NCBI GenBank assembly: GCA_013398055.1
Contig: VZRS01001725.1
Location: 97,953 to 161,952, forward strand
From: Ifrita kowaldi
Lineage: Eukaryota > Chordata > Aves > Passeriformes > Cinclosomatidae
DNA: 64,000 nt
Direction: 5' to 3'
The notes under the pieces were generated by a model. The model saw only the letters and a program-made list of their open reading frames with translations. It did no database searches and was not told the origin of the DNA. The translations under genes were made by a program, and so were the position numbers. Positions within the stretch are counted from its first letter, which is position 1. Each line of letters begins with the position of its first letter. Below, one piece after another: positions 36,363 through 48,777 of this stretch.

Positions 36363-37913
36363 GGACAGCGCTCAGTGCTTCTGTTCTGTTCTGTGGTGGT
36401 GAGAGGCAGCGCGCTGCACTCTTTGTAGTCCACAACTAGGGAGTTCAAAAGCTCTAACAAAGCACTTCTATGCAGCCCACGCTTTCTTCTGCTACTTTTA
36501 TTCTGAGCAAAATGTATTCAGTTAACAAAGAAATGGGAAATAGTGATCTTAAAACAATTTTCATGCCAGAAACTGGATTTTTGGTGGTATAATGAACTGA
36601 TGTCCTGTAAAAGGTCGAAAAAAATTAGATCAGTGAAAGTATTTGATAGCCAGGAGGAATGTAACTTGTCTGTATTTATACAAACTTTTTCCTCTAATAG
36701 GACTGCCCAGTTACTTTAATATAATCAATAGGAAGAGTCAGACACATGATGAAAACTTGTTCCAATTCTACCCATGTGTATGACATGAAAATGGAGAATT
36801 ACAGTTTAGATGGACCATTAGAAAACTGCAATGAAACCATCTATTGAATGAACAAGGACGTGAAAATGTTGAAGTTATTAATTTAGTATTTGCACAAAAG
36901 ATTCTTAGGAGAGGTTTGAAGTTAGGCTTCAGAACTAGCAGGTCTCCTGATGATTTATGCTCCAATTTAAGTCCAAGACTGGGTGGCAAGTGAAAGATAA
37001 TAGCAATAGATAATGACAATAAAATAAAAAGCACCTGCAGGTGAGATACATACAGTTTATTATTAGCAAATCTGTCAGTCCATAGAGACTCCAAGCTGTA
37101 TTCTCCTTATCAGAACACTGACGTGGAGCTATGGAAATGTTCTACTCTCTGCCCTTACATGGGTCGTTTCTTGATGAAAGGCTGTGGTCATTTCCTCAAA
37201 ACTTTTTCTAAAAGCCTTACTTCTCTGGCCCTTTGCTGTTCTGTACTTTCTCTGTTATTGCAGAAGGCCTGGTAGAGATATTAGAAAAACAGCTTCCAAT
37301 TTGTGATCTCTGCCCTATCACCCTTGGCAGCTAACTGTATCTCTTTGCTACTTGGTTATGCACTTATTAGGATCATCCTCATGCTAAAATGTAGAAAAAT
37401 CCTTATTACTGGAAGTTTGGAGTTCCAAGGGTTTGTGGACCTCTCTTTCTAGGGGAAAAAAAAAGAAGGGGAGATTAAAAATCACATGAAAGCAAAACAC
37501 TGAAAGGAGGAAAAGCAAATGAGACTGAAACAATCATTATTTAACTTGGGTTTTCTTTGTTACAAAGGTTATTGACATCTGAGAAGGAAGTGTGTATTGT
37601 TTAGAGAGCCGGTGCACACATCTATATTGAAAATAATAAATGTTTTTAATCTTCATGAATTTCATGCTCTATTGACCTGTCCATGGAGACATGCCATTGA
37701 AGATACAATTCTTGAGTATTCTATTCCAAAATCACAACCAGCAGAGGACAGTGTTTTCAAAAATATCAGAAAAAACCAGAAGACTCACCATAGATTGTTG
37801 AATGGCTGATGATACCATTATAGATGACATTGCTTTCAGGTCAACATTTCTGAAAATGGTAGAACTTTCCAGGGAGTCCATTGGTCACAGAGAGCACAGG
37901 TAAGCACTGTTGG

Positions 37914-37930
37914 CAAAATGTAACATTTTG
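37914..37930. repeat. Near-perfect 17-bp palindrome
   Basis: CAAAATGT and ACATTTTG are exact reverse complements with one central A. It lies in AT-rich DNA with no other sign of function. Confidence 0.5.
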
Positions 37931-39975
37931 TAAATCCTGTAAAGTCTGCCTTGCTAAAATGCTTCCTCTGCTCACCTTTAGACAAACAAAAATAAGTAAA
38001 ACAAGCGATCCAGTTACTAATAAAAGTATTCTATTTCTAGTTTTGTATTATCAAACTTTGGGGGGGGTCTTTTTGCATCGTGAAGTTAGTCTTGCTTCAG
38101 AACACTCTCTAGAAAGTCACAATGTGAACTTTTCAAACTGTATTTTTCTCCATTTTGCATATTTTTATATGGCTTTGCCCAGCTCTACAAGAAAATGGAT
38201 ATATACAGTAAGTGTTGGGTTTTTTCCAGAAGAATAAGAGCTCACTCTTAAAAAAAAATGGCATTGACAACAGAAACAAATTATGAAATCTGACAATGAA
38301 AATCAGTAGCATTGAGAAAAAGATCTGCCATGCTTTTTAGTAGATATACTAGATAGATATAGCTAGCAGATTAGAATTACAATTTACATGAAGGATCAAA
38401 GATATGACTGTTATGTACTACTGTTTTGTTAAAAACAAAACTAAATTAAACAGAAAACCTAGTAACATGCAATTAAAGTATCTACAGAAGGAATTCTACA
38501 AAAATGATGTTACTAACAATAAGCTGTAATTTGTGTCCCAGATATGTACTAAAAAAAAGGAATTACTTCTAGGAAGTTACCAAAAGCTTCTTGGATTTGA
38601 TGCTGTCAACTCATCATTGAATTTATGCAGAGCAAAAAAAGACATTTGAACTACATGACCTTCACGAAATTTGATTTGGTTTTCATGTTTGAAATTTAAT
38701 TTTATTAATTTATTTTGTTAGGTGTAAAATTGAGTGGAAAGAGCATGGGGTGATCATCTTTAATTCTTTTCACTAGAGGCATTACAATAATTTGCAGAAA
38801 AGTCTTTCCCTTCAGTATTTGAGGGCTAAAAACAGACACATATTTGTGGAAACAAGACTATTCTTACCTGCAAACTGTTTTATTCCTCAAATTAATGGAA
38901 ACTTCTTCAACCATGTAAATTCTGGGTGTTTAGAAATCGTTTCTTACAAGCTTTATAGTAGCAGCATATTGTCTCCTCAATTCAGTCTGTCCATTAGAAG
39001 CAAGCCCAAAATAGCTAGACCTATCTTTTCAATCACAGTACATAGGATGTAAAAATTATTCCACTTCTTTCTGATCCTTGAAAGGAAACTCAGCTCATAT
39101 TGGCATGTTGTTAAAAAGGTCCTATTTTGTTTTCAAGTAAAGCAGAGGAGAGATGCAAAGTTCATTAGGAAATAGAAATAGTCCTCCACTCATTTTGCAA
39201 CAATCCTGAAACTAGGATCACAAGTCCCAGGCAATGAAATGTTACTGTCACAATCGTGAGAGAAATTCTGTAAATCTATTGCCTTAAGAACAGAGTGAAG
39301 GAAGGAAAATGGCCATGAGAGAGAAAAACATTTGGGTGTGCTGCATGTTAATTCTAGACAAGTAGTAGCTTTCTTAATGAGATCCTCAACCAATTTTATT
39401 TTTATTTCTACTTCTGTTTCTTATTTTATTTTACATTTGTTATGCAGATATAAGAAGCATAACTCTTGCTAGAGCTCAGATTCAGGTTTGATTTCAGAAC
39501 AGTAAGTTAGTACACAGCAATTAAATCACAAGCTAAACTCTCTCCTGTGACCTGAAGAAATATTTTTTCCCCAATTAGATTTTTGTTGGATTCTTTTTCA
39601 GATTTTAGAAATAAGACCAAATTATGAGGAAAAGTTCTTGTTTCATACCAAATAATTTGCAAGGTAGTTTTGTACTGTTAACTTACTACAATTTTTTTTC
39701 TAAATAGATTCAGAATTTCTGCCTTTTCAAATGTATTCTGAAGCACATTTATGACATGATTTATGACATCTGTCACTTCCACAAGTAGCCCCACGGATTT
39801 AGGGGGGATTACATCTATGAGCAAATGCCACCTAAAGTGCAAGATGCCTATAGAAATTAGAAATAAGCCTCCCTAGTGCATAACTGGTCCCTAAAAACAT
39901 TTCCTATATGACATTTCCAGGTTTACTTTAATTTTTCAACACATGTTTTTACATTGTAAATGCTGAAGGACCTTC

Positions 39976-39991
39976 TTTTTTTTTTTTTTTT
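39976..39991. repeat. Poly(T)16
   Basis: A pure T run could mark the tail of a minus-strand retroposon, but the adjacent sequence is not a recognisable element. Confidence 0.85.
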
Positions 39992-40379
39992 GTCCTCAAG
40001 ATCAAAATGTTTCTGATATTCTCATTCCTATTTTATGAATTGCATAGTCTTCCATAATAAACATCTATAAATAAGGCACAGATCTACACTCATTTTTAGT
40101 GCATCATTCAATTATTTTATTTCTTTCATGTTAATAACTCTTTTCTTCATCAGATATTCCTATTGTTCCTAAACACATCAAAAATCACCATGGCTGTAGC
40201 CTTAGAAGATGGAACTGCACAGCATTTAATGGTTTGTAATTTCATATGATTTGGGTAATGTTCTATACAATTTGCATTGGCATTTTGCACAGCAAGCTGA
40301 CAATTATTAACAATATATTTTTCCCTGTCCTATTTGTGCAACTCTGTTATTCATAGAGGGCTACAAGTGAGTTAATTTT

Positions 40380-40690
40380 CAGAAAGAGTGGTTTGAAAGC
40401 GGTCTGGAGCTGGGCTGTTTATGAACACAGCCTTTTCTCTTATTTCTAATTAGTGTGAAATGTCTCCAAACAGGAGTCAGTACTGCAGAAGTCTGTGCTG
40501 CACAAAGCCAGCCTTGTTAACGGACACAGAGAACAGTTTGTTTTGCTGAATAAACAACTTTGTCATAGCGCTTTTCAAAAAGAATATAATCCAGTTTACC
40601 AGCTGCCCTCTGAATGTTGAATGCTGTTGATGTGCATCTGGAGGTCTTTCTTGGGGATTAAAAATCTTTATTCCCATTTAGAGTCCCAGG
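40380..40690. promoter_or_regulatory. Enhancer-like block (candidate conserved element)
   Basis: Repeat-free sequence of balanced composition is densely filled with factor-like words: CTAATTAGTG near 40,446 (homeodomain), AATAAACAACTTTGTC near 40,548 (forkhead and SOX-like), CAGCTGCC near 40,600 (E-box) and GGGGATTAAAAATC near 40,655. This is the strongest conserved-element impression in the second half of the window. Conservation cannot be tested here. Confidence 0.3.
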
Positions 40691-42865
40691 CCTACTTAGA
40701 GAGAGATTCAAAAGAGAATCAGTCATAAAAGCACTACTTAATTTTTTTTTAAATCTGGTATATATTATTTTATTTATAGAGTTGAACTGAAACTTAATCA
40801 TTGCATATTTTTTGTTAAACTTTGGTTTGTGCCTTCATAGTTACAAAGTGATGCATGCCTGCTTATACTGATTCTCAATAGATGAGAAAAATATATTAGC
40901 ATAGGCTTTGGTGTAAGTTTTACAACATGAAATGTTGTTCTGTTCTGTCTCAAAATATATAGTGGAGATGCTCTTTTGGAGCTTCTGCAGTAAAGCAGGT
41001 TCTATGCATTTTAATTTTCCAAGAATTCCAGACCCAGTCTTATTGTCATTACTATAATGTTGCATATAGGAATGGGTATTTGCATCAGCCAAGGAAATAA
41101 ACTGAAATTATGCATGAAGCTGCCTTTGGTGTTGTCAACAGCATTGCTATTAAAAGGTAAAATAGGCCACTCTTGTATACGATTTCTTTTCTCAAGCTCA
41201 TGTAGCAGTGGTAGCCTTGTACTGCTCTCTATGATTTTAGTTACCTAACCTTGATCTTTAACTTGTAATCATCATGTAGTATAAAATGAGGACTAGCTCA
41301 AAGGCATAACTTAATGCTAGCTAATGATCTGAGCACTTTATTGATAACCTCTCATTAGAGAAGCTTTGAGTCAAGAAAAGGAGTAGAAAAGCGAAGGATA
41401 CATAAATGTGAACACTGTTAGTAGTAGGGGTTTGTGTGCACTCCTTAGGTTATCAGTTATACTTTCCTTGTAATTAACAGGAAGTTTACTGTTCTCTGAA
41501 TGGAAGGAGAAAATGACACTTTAAAATTTAAAATTACTTTGTGTAGAATCCTGAGGCTCAGAGATGTCACTGACAGGAAGAAAAAGAAGGGGAAGGTTGT
41601 GCTATGAGAACATTGCATCTTGAGTCTTGCTTTGCAAGAAATATTTGTCATAGTAGAAGGAAAAAAGAATAGCAATGTGTTCAATTTGATCTCTTCTTCA
41701 GGCACTGTGAGTGCCTTCATGTATCTTGCCTTTTGAGTGTACACTGCCTACACTTCATAAGCAGTGAAGAATACTCCTGAGCCCAAGAACTTATGTGACC
41801 TCCACTGTTTGAGAAGACATTTTAGGATGTCATGAGATGTTCTGTTTGTAAAAACTATGAAAATTACAGGAAGAGAAAAGATTAAATACTGCATGAAATA
41901 AAAAAATTTCTTCAGTGCTTCTGCACTGAAATTAAGCTGAAGTGAAAGGGTCTTGGTCCCACCTATAAGCAATGCTTTCCCTCCTCAGCATATGTAGATC
42001 CTGAGATTGTCAAGTATGATGATAGTAAACTGGAGAGAACAGACTTTGTCAAACAGTTCAAGGGTGACTGTTGATCTATTAGTTTTGATATACTACTAAT
42101 TGCCTCCCCTTCCTCTTTATTTTTTTTTTGTTCTTCATGTTTCCGTTAATGAATACTTATGGCTAGTTATGTCTTCTCCTTTGTCTTTTTGGGTTTTTTT
42201 TTAACTTTCTATCTGTGCATCCCCCACCCCCTCCCACATTCTGAGCATCTGTGCCTACCAATATAGCAGTCAAGTAGAAGGGTGTAGATTCAAAGATAGG
42301 AAGAATGATCACTGGAGTTATGATATCAGCATGTAACCCATGCCTTGATGGATAGATACTTTTGAAAGGGAAATGTCACTTGTCTCAGCCCTGCATCTTT
42401 TTCAGCTTTGGAAGGTACAACTTCATCTAGACTTTCTAATTTGGCTTTATTAGTTTTTATTAGTATTTAATTTAATATATACTTTCTAACAGAATGCCTC
42501 TCAGAGCACAGAATAAGTACTTTCTTCTGGTCAACTTACCAAAGTGCTATATGAGCTTGGTGAACATGTAACCATATGAGGAAGCTGAAATTAAGTGTTA
42601 TACATATCGTAGAAGTGCCGTTGATTTGAAAGAATGAATATAGCAGCTGCCTCCCTTCTTTACCTTCCCTTCTCCCCTTAGCATCAGACAGAATGCCTTG
42701 GGCTTTCAATTTCAAAGTCTTGATAATATAAAACATGTGACTTGTTTACTTTCTAACATTAAGAGGGTAAAAGTCAAGAACTAGATCTCTTTGGCTCTGT
42801 CAGAGTGGAAGAGACATGACATGAAGAGTCTCTCTGTTGAATGCCCCACCCTTTCCTATATGACT
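40691..42865. other. AT-rich non-coding DNA
   Basis: Short T runs lie near 42,119 and 42,194. No gene or nameable repeat is seen. Confidence 0.45.
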
Positions 42866-42952
42866 CCCTCACCTGTAGTTAGCCTAATTAAACAGAATAG
42901 AGGACTGCTCTTAATCGGCTCCCTGCTCCATTAAGTAATGCAGATTACACAA
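42866..42952. promoter_or_regulatory. Short enhancer-like block
   Basis: Within 90 bases lie CACCTG (E-box), CCTAATTAAAC (homeodomain), CTTAATCGGC (PITX/OTX-like TAATC) and CCATTAAGTAATG (paired homeodomain words, near-palindromic). The clustering is suggestive of a developmental enhancer core, although such words are common in AT-rich DNA. Confidence 0.25.
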
Positions 42953-43631
42953 CTGAAGAAATTTGACTTTCTTGGAATCAAATCCATCCTCTCAATGGTG
43001 GGCTAGGAATTATTTTTTTCCCTTGGTTTTAAATGTTTGTATGAGAGGCCAAAGACCTTGAAAGATGTCATATAGACAGATTGGAAAATAAACATTTTCC
43101 AGTAATTTCTTTCATGAATTCCTTTTTTTTCTCTGTGTAAAGTGTGTTACCAGATGAATTAAGAAGTGTCTCCTGTTGTCTGAATTTACAGGGCAGATCT
43201 GAATAAGCCTACATTAAGCCTTTGTTTTAACCATTTTGACTTAGAGAAAAAAAAGCTTTAGCCAACCAAAATACTGAATTTTGTGGAATTCTAGGTCCTG
43301 CAGTACAAACTGAGTGAGGTTGCAGTATGAACTGATATCTTCATGGTCAGACCATCAAAGAATTTTGGGCACTATTATTTTCCAATCACCTCTTGCAGTC
43401 AGCAATAATCATAGGATTTTTTAACAGAAATTACTCATCTGCTTAAGGCCACTTTGCCCAACAGCTACTGATACAGTATTACCCTGTTCATGAAACATTT
43501 GTCAGGGCCTTAGTCTGCATGATCATCCATTTCCCCATTTCTCTATAAATCTAGGAAAATTTGTGTTAAGTCCCACTGAATAATTCTGGGAAAAATAAGA
43601 GGTTCTCATTTTAAGGTTGGAATAGGTAATT
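42953..43631. other. AT-rich non-coding DNA
   Basis: Nothing recognised. Confidence 0.5.
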
Positions 43632-43685
43632 TTTGAGCTCAGATTCAATGCCTCTGTGTTTGAGCTCAAATTCAATGCTTTCAGG
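43632..43685. repeat. Diverged 27-bp tandem duplication
   Basis: The unit beginning TTTGAGCTCAGATTCAATGC occurs twice in succession with a 27-base period. About 21 of 27 positions agree, and the first 20 differ at one or two positions. It is a small old duplication. Confidence 0.75.
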
Positions 43686-46600
43686 AAGACTTCATCAACA
43701 TTCGTTATCATTTCCAAAACAACATTCTGGAATGTCTAGCTGGAGATATTTTGAGGTCAGATGACTAATATAAAATGAATTTTGTGTTGCCAGCCCCATT
43801 AACTATGACCTTCTATCCTCGTGCACTCTAAGGATATTATTTTCCTTCCTCCATTTTCTTTCTATATGTACTCTAGTCTTTCAGTAATGCAATTTTTGTC
43901 ATTTTTTTCTAAGGTTTAAGAATCACTGCCCTCAAGGCTATGCAAAGGCAGGACAGTGACAACAAGGGTAACTTCCACGGGTGCCTCACAAGTCCTCAGG
44001 ACACAGAGGAGGAAGAAATAACTAGAACACATGGCTGGAGCAAATTGCTAGGAGAAAAAAAAAGGTGAAACTGATCTTTCAGGAAAAGGTGCATGGAGAA
44101 ATCAAGATTTCTGTAGTAGGAAAAGGAAAAGAGAAGTAACATAGAGACAACAAGGAGAATTACTGGAAAAGGAGGAAAACTTCACTAAAAACTGTTTTAA
44201 ATGCTGCAATGCATGCTACCTAGCAGCATCCATAAAAATCTGTCAAGTAGCTAAGGGATCATAGACACTCTTACCCAATTGTTTGTGTATTGTGTACTTA
44301 CATACAAACAGGCACAATTTTGATTGCATTGTTAGCACTCACAATCTGTTTCCTATCTTTTATAAATAAGGCCCACAAAATCTCATAAACTTGTACTATT
44401 TCACACGTACAATATCTTCCTTTTTCATCTGAGATACTTTCAGAATCATCTACATATGTAGGACCTTAAAATGAAGCAACCTGTGAAAGACTATATTCCT
44501 TGCCTTTGTCCTGGTTAGCAACTTTAGATTTTTGCCATTATCTGAGTGAGGAAATGTATTTGAAAAAATCCTCAATGATTAGGATTACTTTCCAAGTTTC
44601 TTCGCTAAGTTTGAAGAGATTTCTGAAAGGAAAACTTTGCCATTTATAACATCATTACTGCACAATGGTTTTTATTTCGTCTATTGTTACTGAATTTCTA
44701 ATGATATAACTCTGAATAGGCAGAGTATCTTAAATTTTTCAGTCAGAGATGAGTAGCAAAACACAGATCTTCATGTAGTTTTTAGAAAAAAAGTACTTGA
44801 TTGGCAGAAGGAAGACATTTGTTTTTGTTATAGTGAGAAAGATTCCCTTCTGCTAATAAAATTGCCTATTAAAACTACACTAGTATCATTAAAAAAAATT
44901 GTGTAGAGTCAATTCAGTAACATTACTCTCACAAAATAGTTGGACGGTATTGAAGCTGCTAAGTGCTCATCTGATTTTTCTGCTATGTCATCCTTGTGTT
45001 AAAGAATGGCTTAATAATGCTTGCATTTAAATAGCTTTGCAGGGATTAATAGGTTTTAAATATTCTGTATCCTCACTGAAATACAAGTTCATGTGGAACA
45101 AAAAGTGTTTCTGAGCAGAGGAAAGAATATTAACTAATATGGGAATCTATCTCCAAGTGTGATGTTTATATGTATAATTAGTGGCTGACATTTGCAAATT
45201 CTCTGTTTAGCTTCAAATGAATACGAAAATATTTTTCACTAAATCCTCTCTTCTTTTTAGAGTCATCCTTGGATAGTCCTTCCAATAACCAGGCTAACTT
45301 TGGTGCCATCTTTTTCTCTTCTATTCTTCTCTCAAATTCTATCAATCCTCTTCAGAAAACAAGGAAACATAATCCCTTCCTCTAAACAAAGAGAGGGAAG
45401 ACTTTCATCTGTGTTTCTATAGACCCTCTTATTTTCATTTATGCAAACGTCCTCTGTCTTTCTAATCCAGTCTTATCAATCTGCACAATTCCTTGGCTGC
45501 TATGGCTGTTATTTTGAATAACATATTTACCAATTCTTTGACAATTTTTTGTTCACTTGCAATTGCTCTGGTTCATGCAGCCATATACGAAAATAAAAAT
45601 CTGGCTTAGGAAGAAAGATATTTGTAGTGATAACAATTTCACTTTTGTGAAGTAGTACTCGCAAAAATGATAGGTAAATACTTCAAAATCCACATTTTAT
45701 GATTATTTGTATTCACTGTTTTCATGCAATCAAGATGGAAAACTTTTTTTTGTGATGTATTTATAGCAATGCTTTCCACCTAGTACAAATTTATCCCAGT
45801 TCTGGTTTGATGCTGAGTTACAGTCAGTGAATGGAGCAGTAAAAGATGCCTTAAAAAGATATGGAGGTTATAATGAAGAGGTGAAAGAACCTAAGAGCTA
45901 AACAGGTGCAGGACTAAGAAAATGCCAAATGAAAAATCAGACACCTGGGGCACTGTAAAATACCCCCACATTCTGGATCACTGATTTTGTAGCCATTGCA
46001 TCATATGAATATATATAGTAATTTTCACCTACACTATGCTGAATGAACACAAATATGTTATTACACAAATTATTATATTCACAATACTTTGAAGTGTTCT
46101 TTGGAGTTTTCACTGTGGTTGAACAATAGAAATTCTACTATTTTCTATGCTGAGCAATGAGTGAGATGCATATTTATGGAAAACCAACTTGGCCACGAGA
46201 AACCTTGAATGTAGAGAAGTACCTAATCTTGTTATAAAACTTTTAAAATTTATTAGCTACCTAAGAAGGAAAAGAGGATTTCTCATTGACTTTGTTTGTT
46301 CATTTTTTTTTTAACACCACTTCAATTAAGAATGATGTAGATTCCCTTTGTCAGAAGACAGCATGGCGAAGACGAAGCACAAGTGTCTATAGGATGGAGT
46401 GGAAAAGAGCCTGAAGTCTCCTTTCTGCTGATCTGAAGGAGCTTCTGAGAAGAAAGAACATCTTGTCCAGTCACACTTAGTGGCATTATAAATGTGAGCT
46501 GCTCTTGGAAGCACCACCAATTTTCATGGGGTCTGCACAGAAAACGAAGAAAAAGTAATTTCCAACCTTTCCTAATGCCAGTTATGCCTAACCTGTGGTA

Positions 46601-48705
46601 TTTTGCCTCACACTCACAGGAAAGGCACACGGTATGTTCCTCTGCCAAGCTTTCAGCATTACTGCCCACAATACTCACTATTTGATGAATGCACTGGCAT
46701 GAGTGAAGCAGACATTAGAGTCCTTTTCTGTTTATCTAAAGGCCATAAAAATTAAGGTGGTTCTATTTTTTCCCTGTGGGGCTCTACTAGTATGGAGCAT
46801 GGTAAAACAACAAGACCCTGATGATTTTCCTGATTCATCCTGTCTATCTCCGGCACTATAACTCATTACAGAACATATATCCAGGATTCATCTTTCTATT
46901 TTGATTTTTCCAGAACATACAAACTCTATCACCAGCAGTTCTTTATCTTCAGACAATGTCTCCTTCTTGTGCGAGACGTGAATGCCTCCAGAAGAACAGC
47001 ACATCAAGCCCTAAGTGATCAGAGATTTCTCCCCTTATTGCTCCTTACTTTCTTTTTCATTTGCTGTGTAATAACCTGCCATTCTCTTCCCTTTTTCAGC
47101 TTCTTCTTTGCTTTCTCACCCTAGTCACTGCACCTATTCATTTGTGGCAACCAGGAAGGGCCACTCTCCCATTAACTCCCTTTCTGGATTTCTCATAATG
47201 CCCACATTCAGGCATCTTGCTATATTTCCTTTTGTCAAGGTCTTTTGCTCCCTCAGGACCTCAAGTCTGTCTTTATCCATAGTTGTTTGATTGCTTTTGA
47301 CAAATTTGATCATATATTTCTTAGTGAAATGTTGCCCTGTGGGAGTGTCACCGGTACATCTCTCCTCTTTCTCAGGTAGTTCTTACATAGAAATCTGATC
47401 ACCCCTCATTCCTTCCTGGTGCTTTTGGCTCTCTACTCTGTTTCGTTGATACCTACATTCTGCATGCTTTTGTCTACCTAAATATCTCAAACTGTTGTCT
47501 CTGTGATGTTAATGTAATAATTTGGACAGCAAAGGCCAGGAGGTACAAGGGAAGAAAATCTGCACTAATACTTGCTATCATCTCAGAACATGAAGAATTT
47601 GTCCAAAAATACCCAGCAAAACTCCATACTCTAACCAACCAATGAAAACATTTTAGAAAAGCAAGATTTCAAATAACTTTCATCAAAAATTGTTAAAGGT
47701 AAATTTAATGTCATGTTTCCTGCTGCCATATTTTCTTAATTTAGAAAGTTTGAAGAAAACTGTAAAAAATAAGTACTTATAAAAAGATAATATAAAACAA
47801 ATTAGTGAACTTCAGCACATTTTGTGGCAAAAAGTCGGGTAAAGAAAGAGTCTAAACCCAGAAGATTGAATTATTAAAGTGATTTTGTTTTACGGAATGT
47901 TTGGAAGTGCTAATGTTTCTTTCTGAAATGCCCCTGTTCATAGAAACAATATTGTTGTGAAACTAAAAGGGAAAAATTTTTACACAATTAGAACAATACA
48001 GGTAACTGAGATTACGTTATGCTTTTGTCACTTGGCTTGCTTTGTGTTCTGATATGATTTTGATAGCTGCTACATTTTGGTTGCTCTTGCAATATCTAAA
48101 ATGCAGTCTCAGGTGATATCAGAACAAAACATCCGAGGTAAACAGGATTCCAGATGCTCAACCCTTTCAGGTGTCCTAGGCTTGTAATTTTAAAATCTCA
48201 TCTCTACGAAAAGAACATTCAATTTTCTAGCTTTTATGTTCAGAATCAAGAAGCAGACAGGCAGTAAAAGGAGCTTAATGTTCTCTGTGACAATCCTTTC
48301 CAACTAAATTTTTCTTTAACATGAATGAATAGCCTATTTTTCTCTAGTGTTAGTATTATTCTTCATATCAAGAAGTGCAGTGCTGGCAAACAGGCAGACA
48401 AGCAGAAAACTAACTGAAAGAAAACGCATTTATTTCTAGATGTATCATAGTAAAGTAGATTCTTTAACTTACAATATTAAAGTGTTGGCTGCTAGAAACA
48501 GAAAAAAAATCAACAATTTTTCGCAATTGTTGGAAGTTCATAATTTAAATCTTCTTTCAGGAAATACTTGCAATAATATTAACCACCCTTCAGCAAACAC
48601 CTGAAAAAAATAGCCAGTAAGAAGAAAATTACAAAGATGGCAAAACACATCTGCAAGTATTTAAAATGAGGACTTTTCATATACTATCCTTGTTCTGTAA
48701 GGTTA
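43686..48705. other. AT-rich non-coding DNA
   Basis: A minus frame of 118 codons at 46322-46678 is the longest and is unrecognised; other frames overlap it on both strands. The 46,840-47,560 stretch is pyrimidine-rich and slightly higher in GC without a nameable element. A purine-rich segment lies at 44,030-44,190. Confidence 0.45.
48511..48532. repeat. Inverted repeat with opposed SOX-like sites
   Basis: CAACAATT and AATTGTTG are exact reverse complements separated by TTTCGC. Each arm contains the SOX core AACAAT, so the pair is arranged like a SOX dimer site. The core-to-core spacing of eight bases is wider than usual for SoxE dimers. Confidence 0.4.
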
Positions 48706-48777
48706 GTGGGGGTTTTGGGTTTTTTTTTTTTTGTTGTCTTTTTTTTGTTTGTTTGTTTTGGTTTTGTTTTTGTTTTT
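48706..48777. repeat. T/G-rich low-complexity tract
   Basis: Runs of T up to 14 alternate with GTTT and GGTTTT units. It is the complementary type to the A/C-rich tracts at 909-966 and 9707-9770, so it is likely the same class of decayed simple repeat in the opposite orientation. Confidence 0.85.

Larger units (their letters stand above)
36363..40379. other. AT-rich non-coding DNA
   Basis: It contains a run of eight G at 38060-38067, a near-palindrome at 37914-37930 (CAAAATGT, one base, ACATTTTG) and poly(T) at 39976-39991. Open frames such as plus 37881-38237 (118 codons) are unrecognised. Confidence 0.45.

Noticed and set aside
36363..36415. REST/NRSF silencer element
   Set aside because: Only the right half-like GGACAGCGC is present; the left half is replaced by the poly(A) run.
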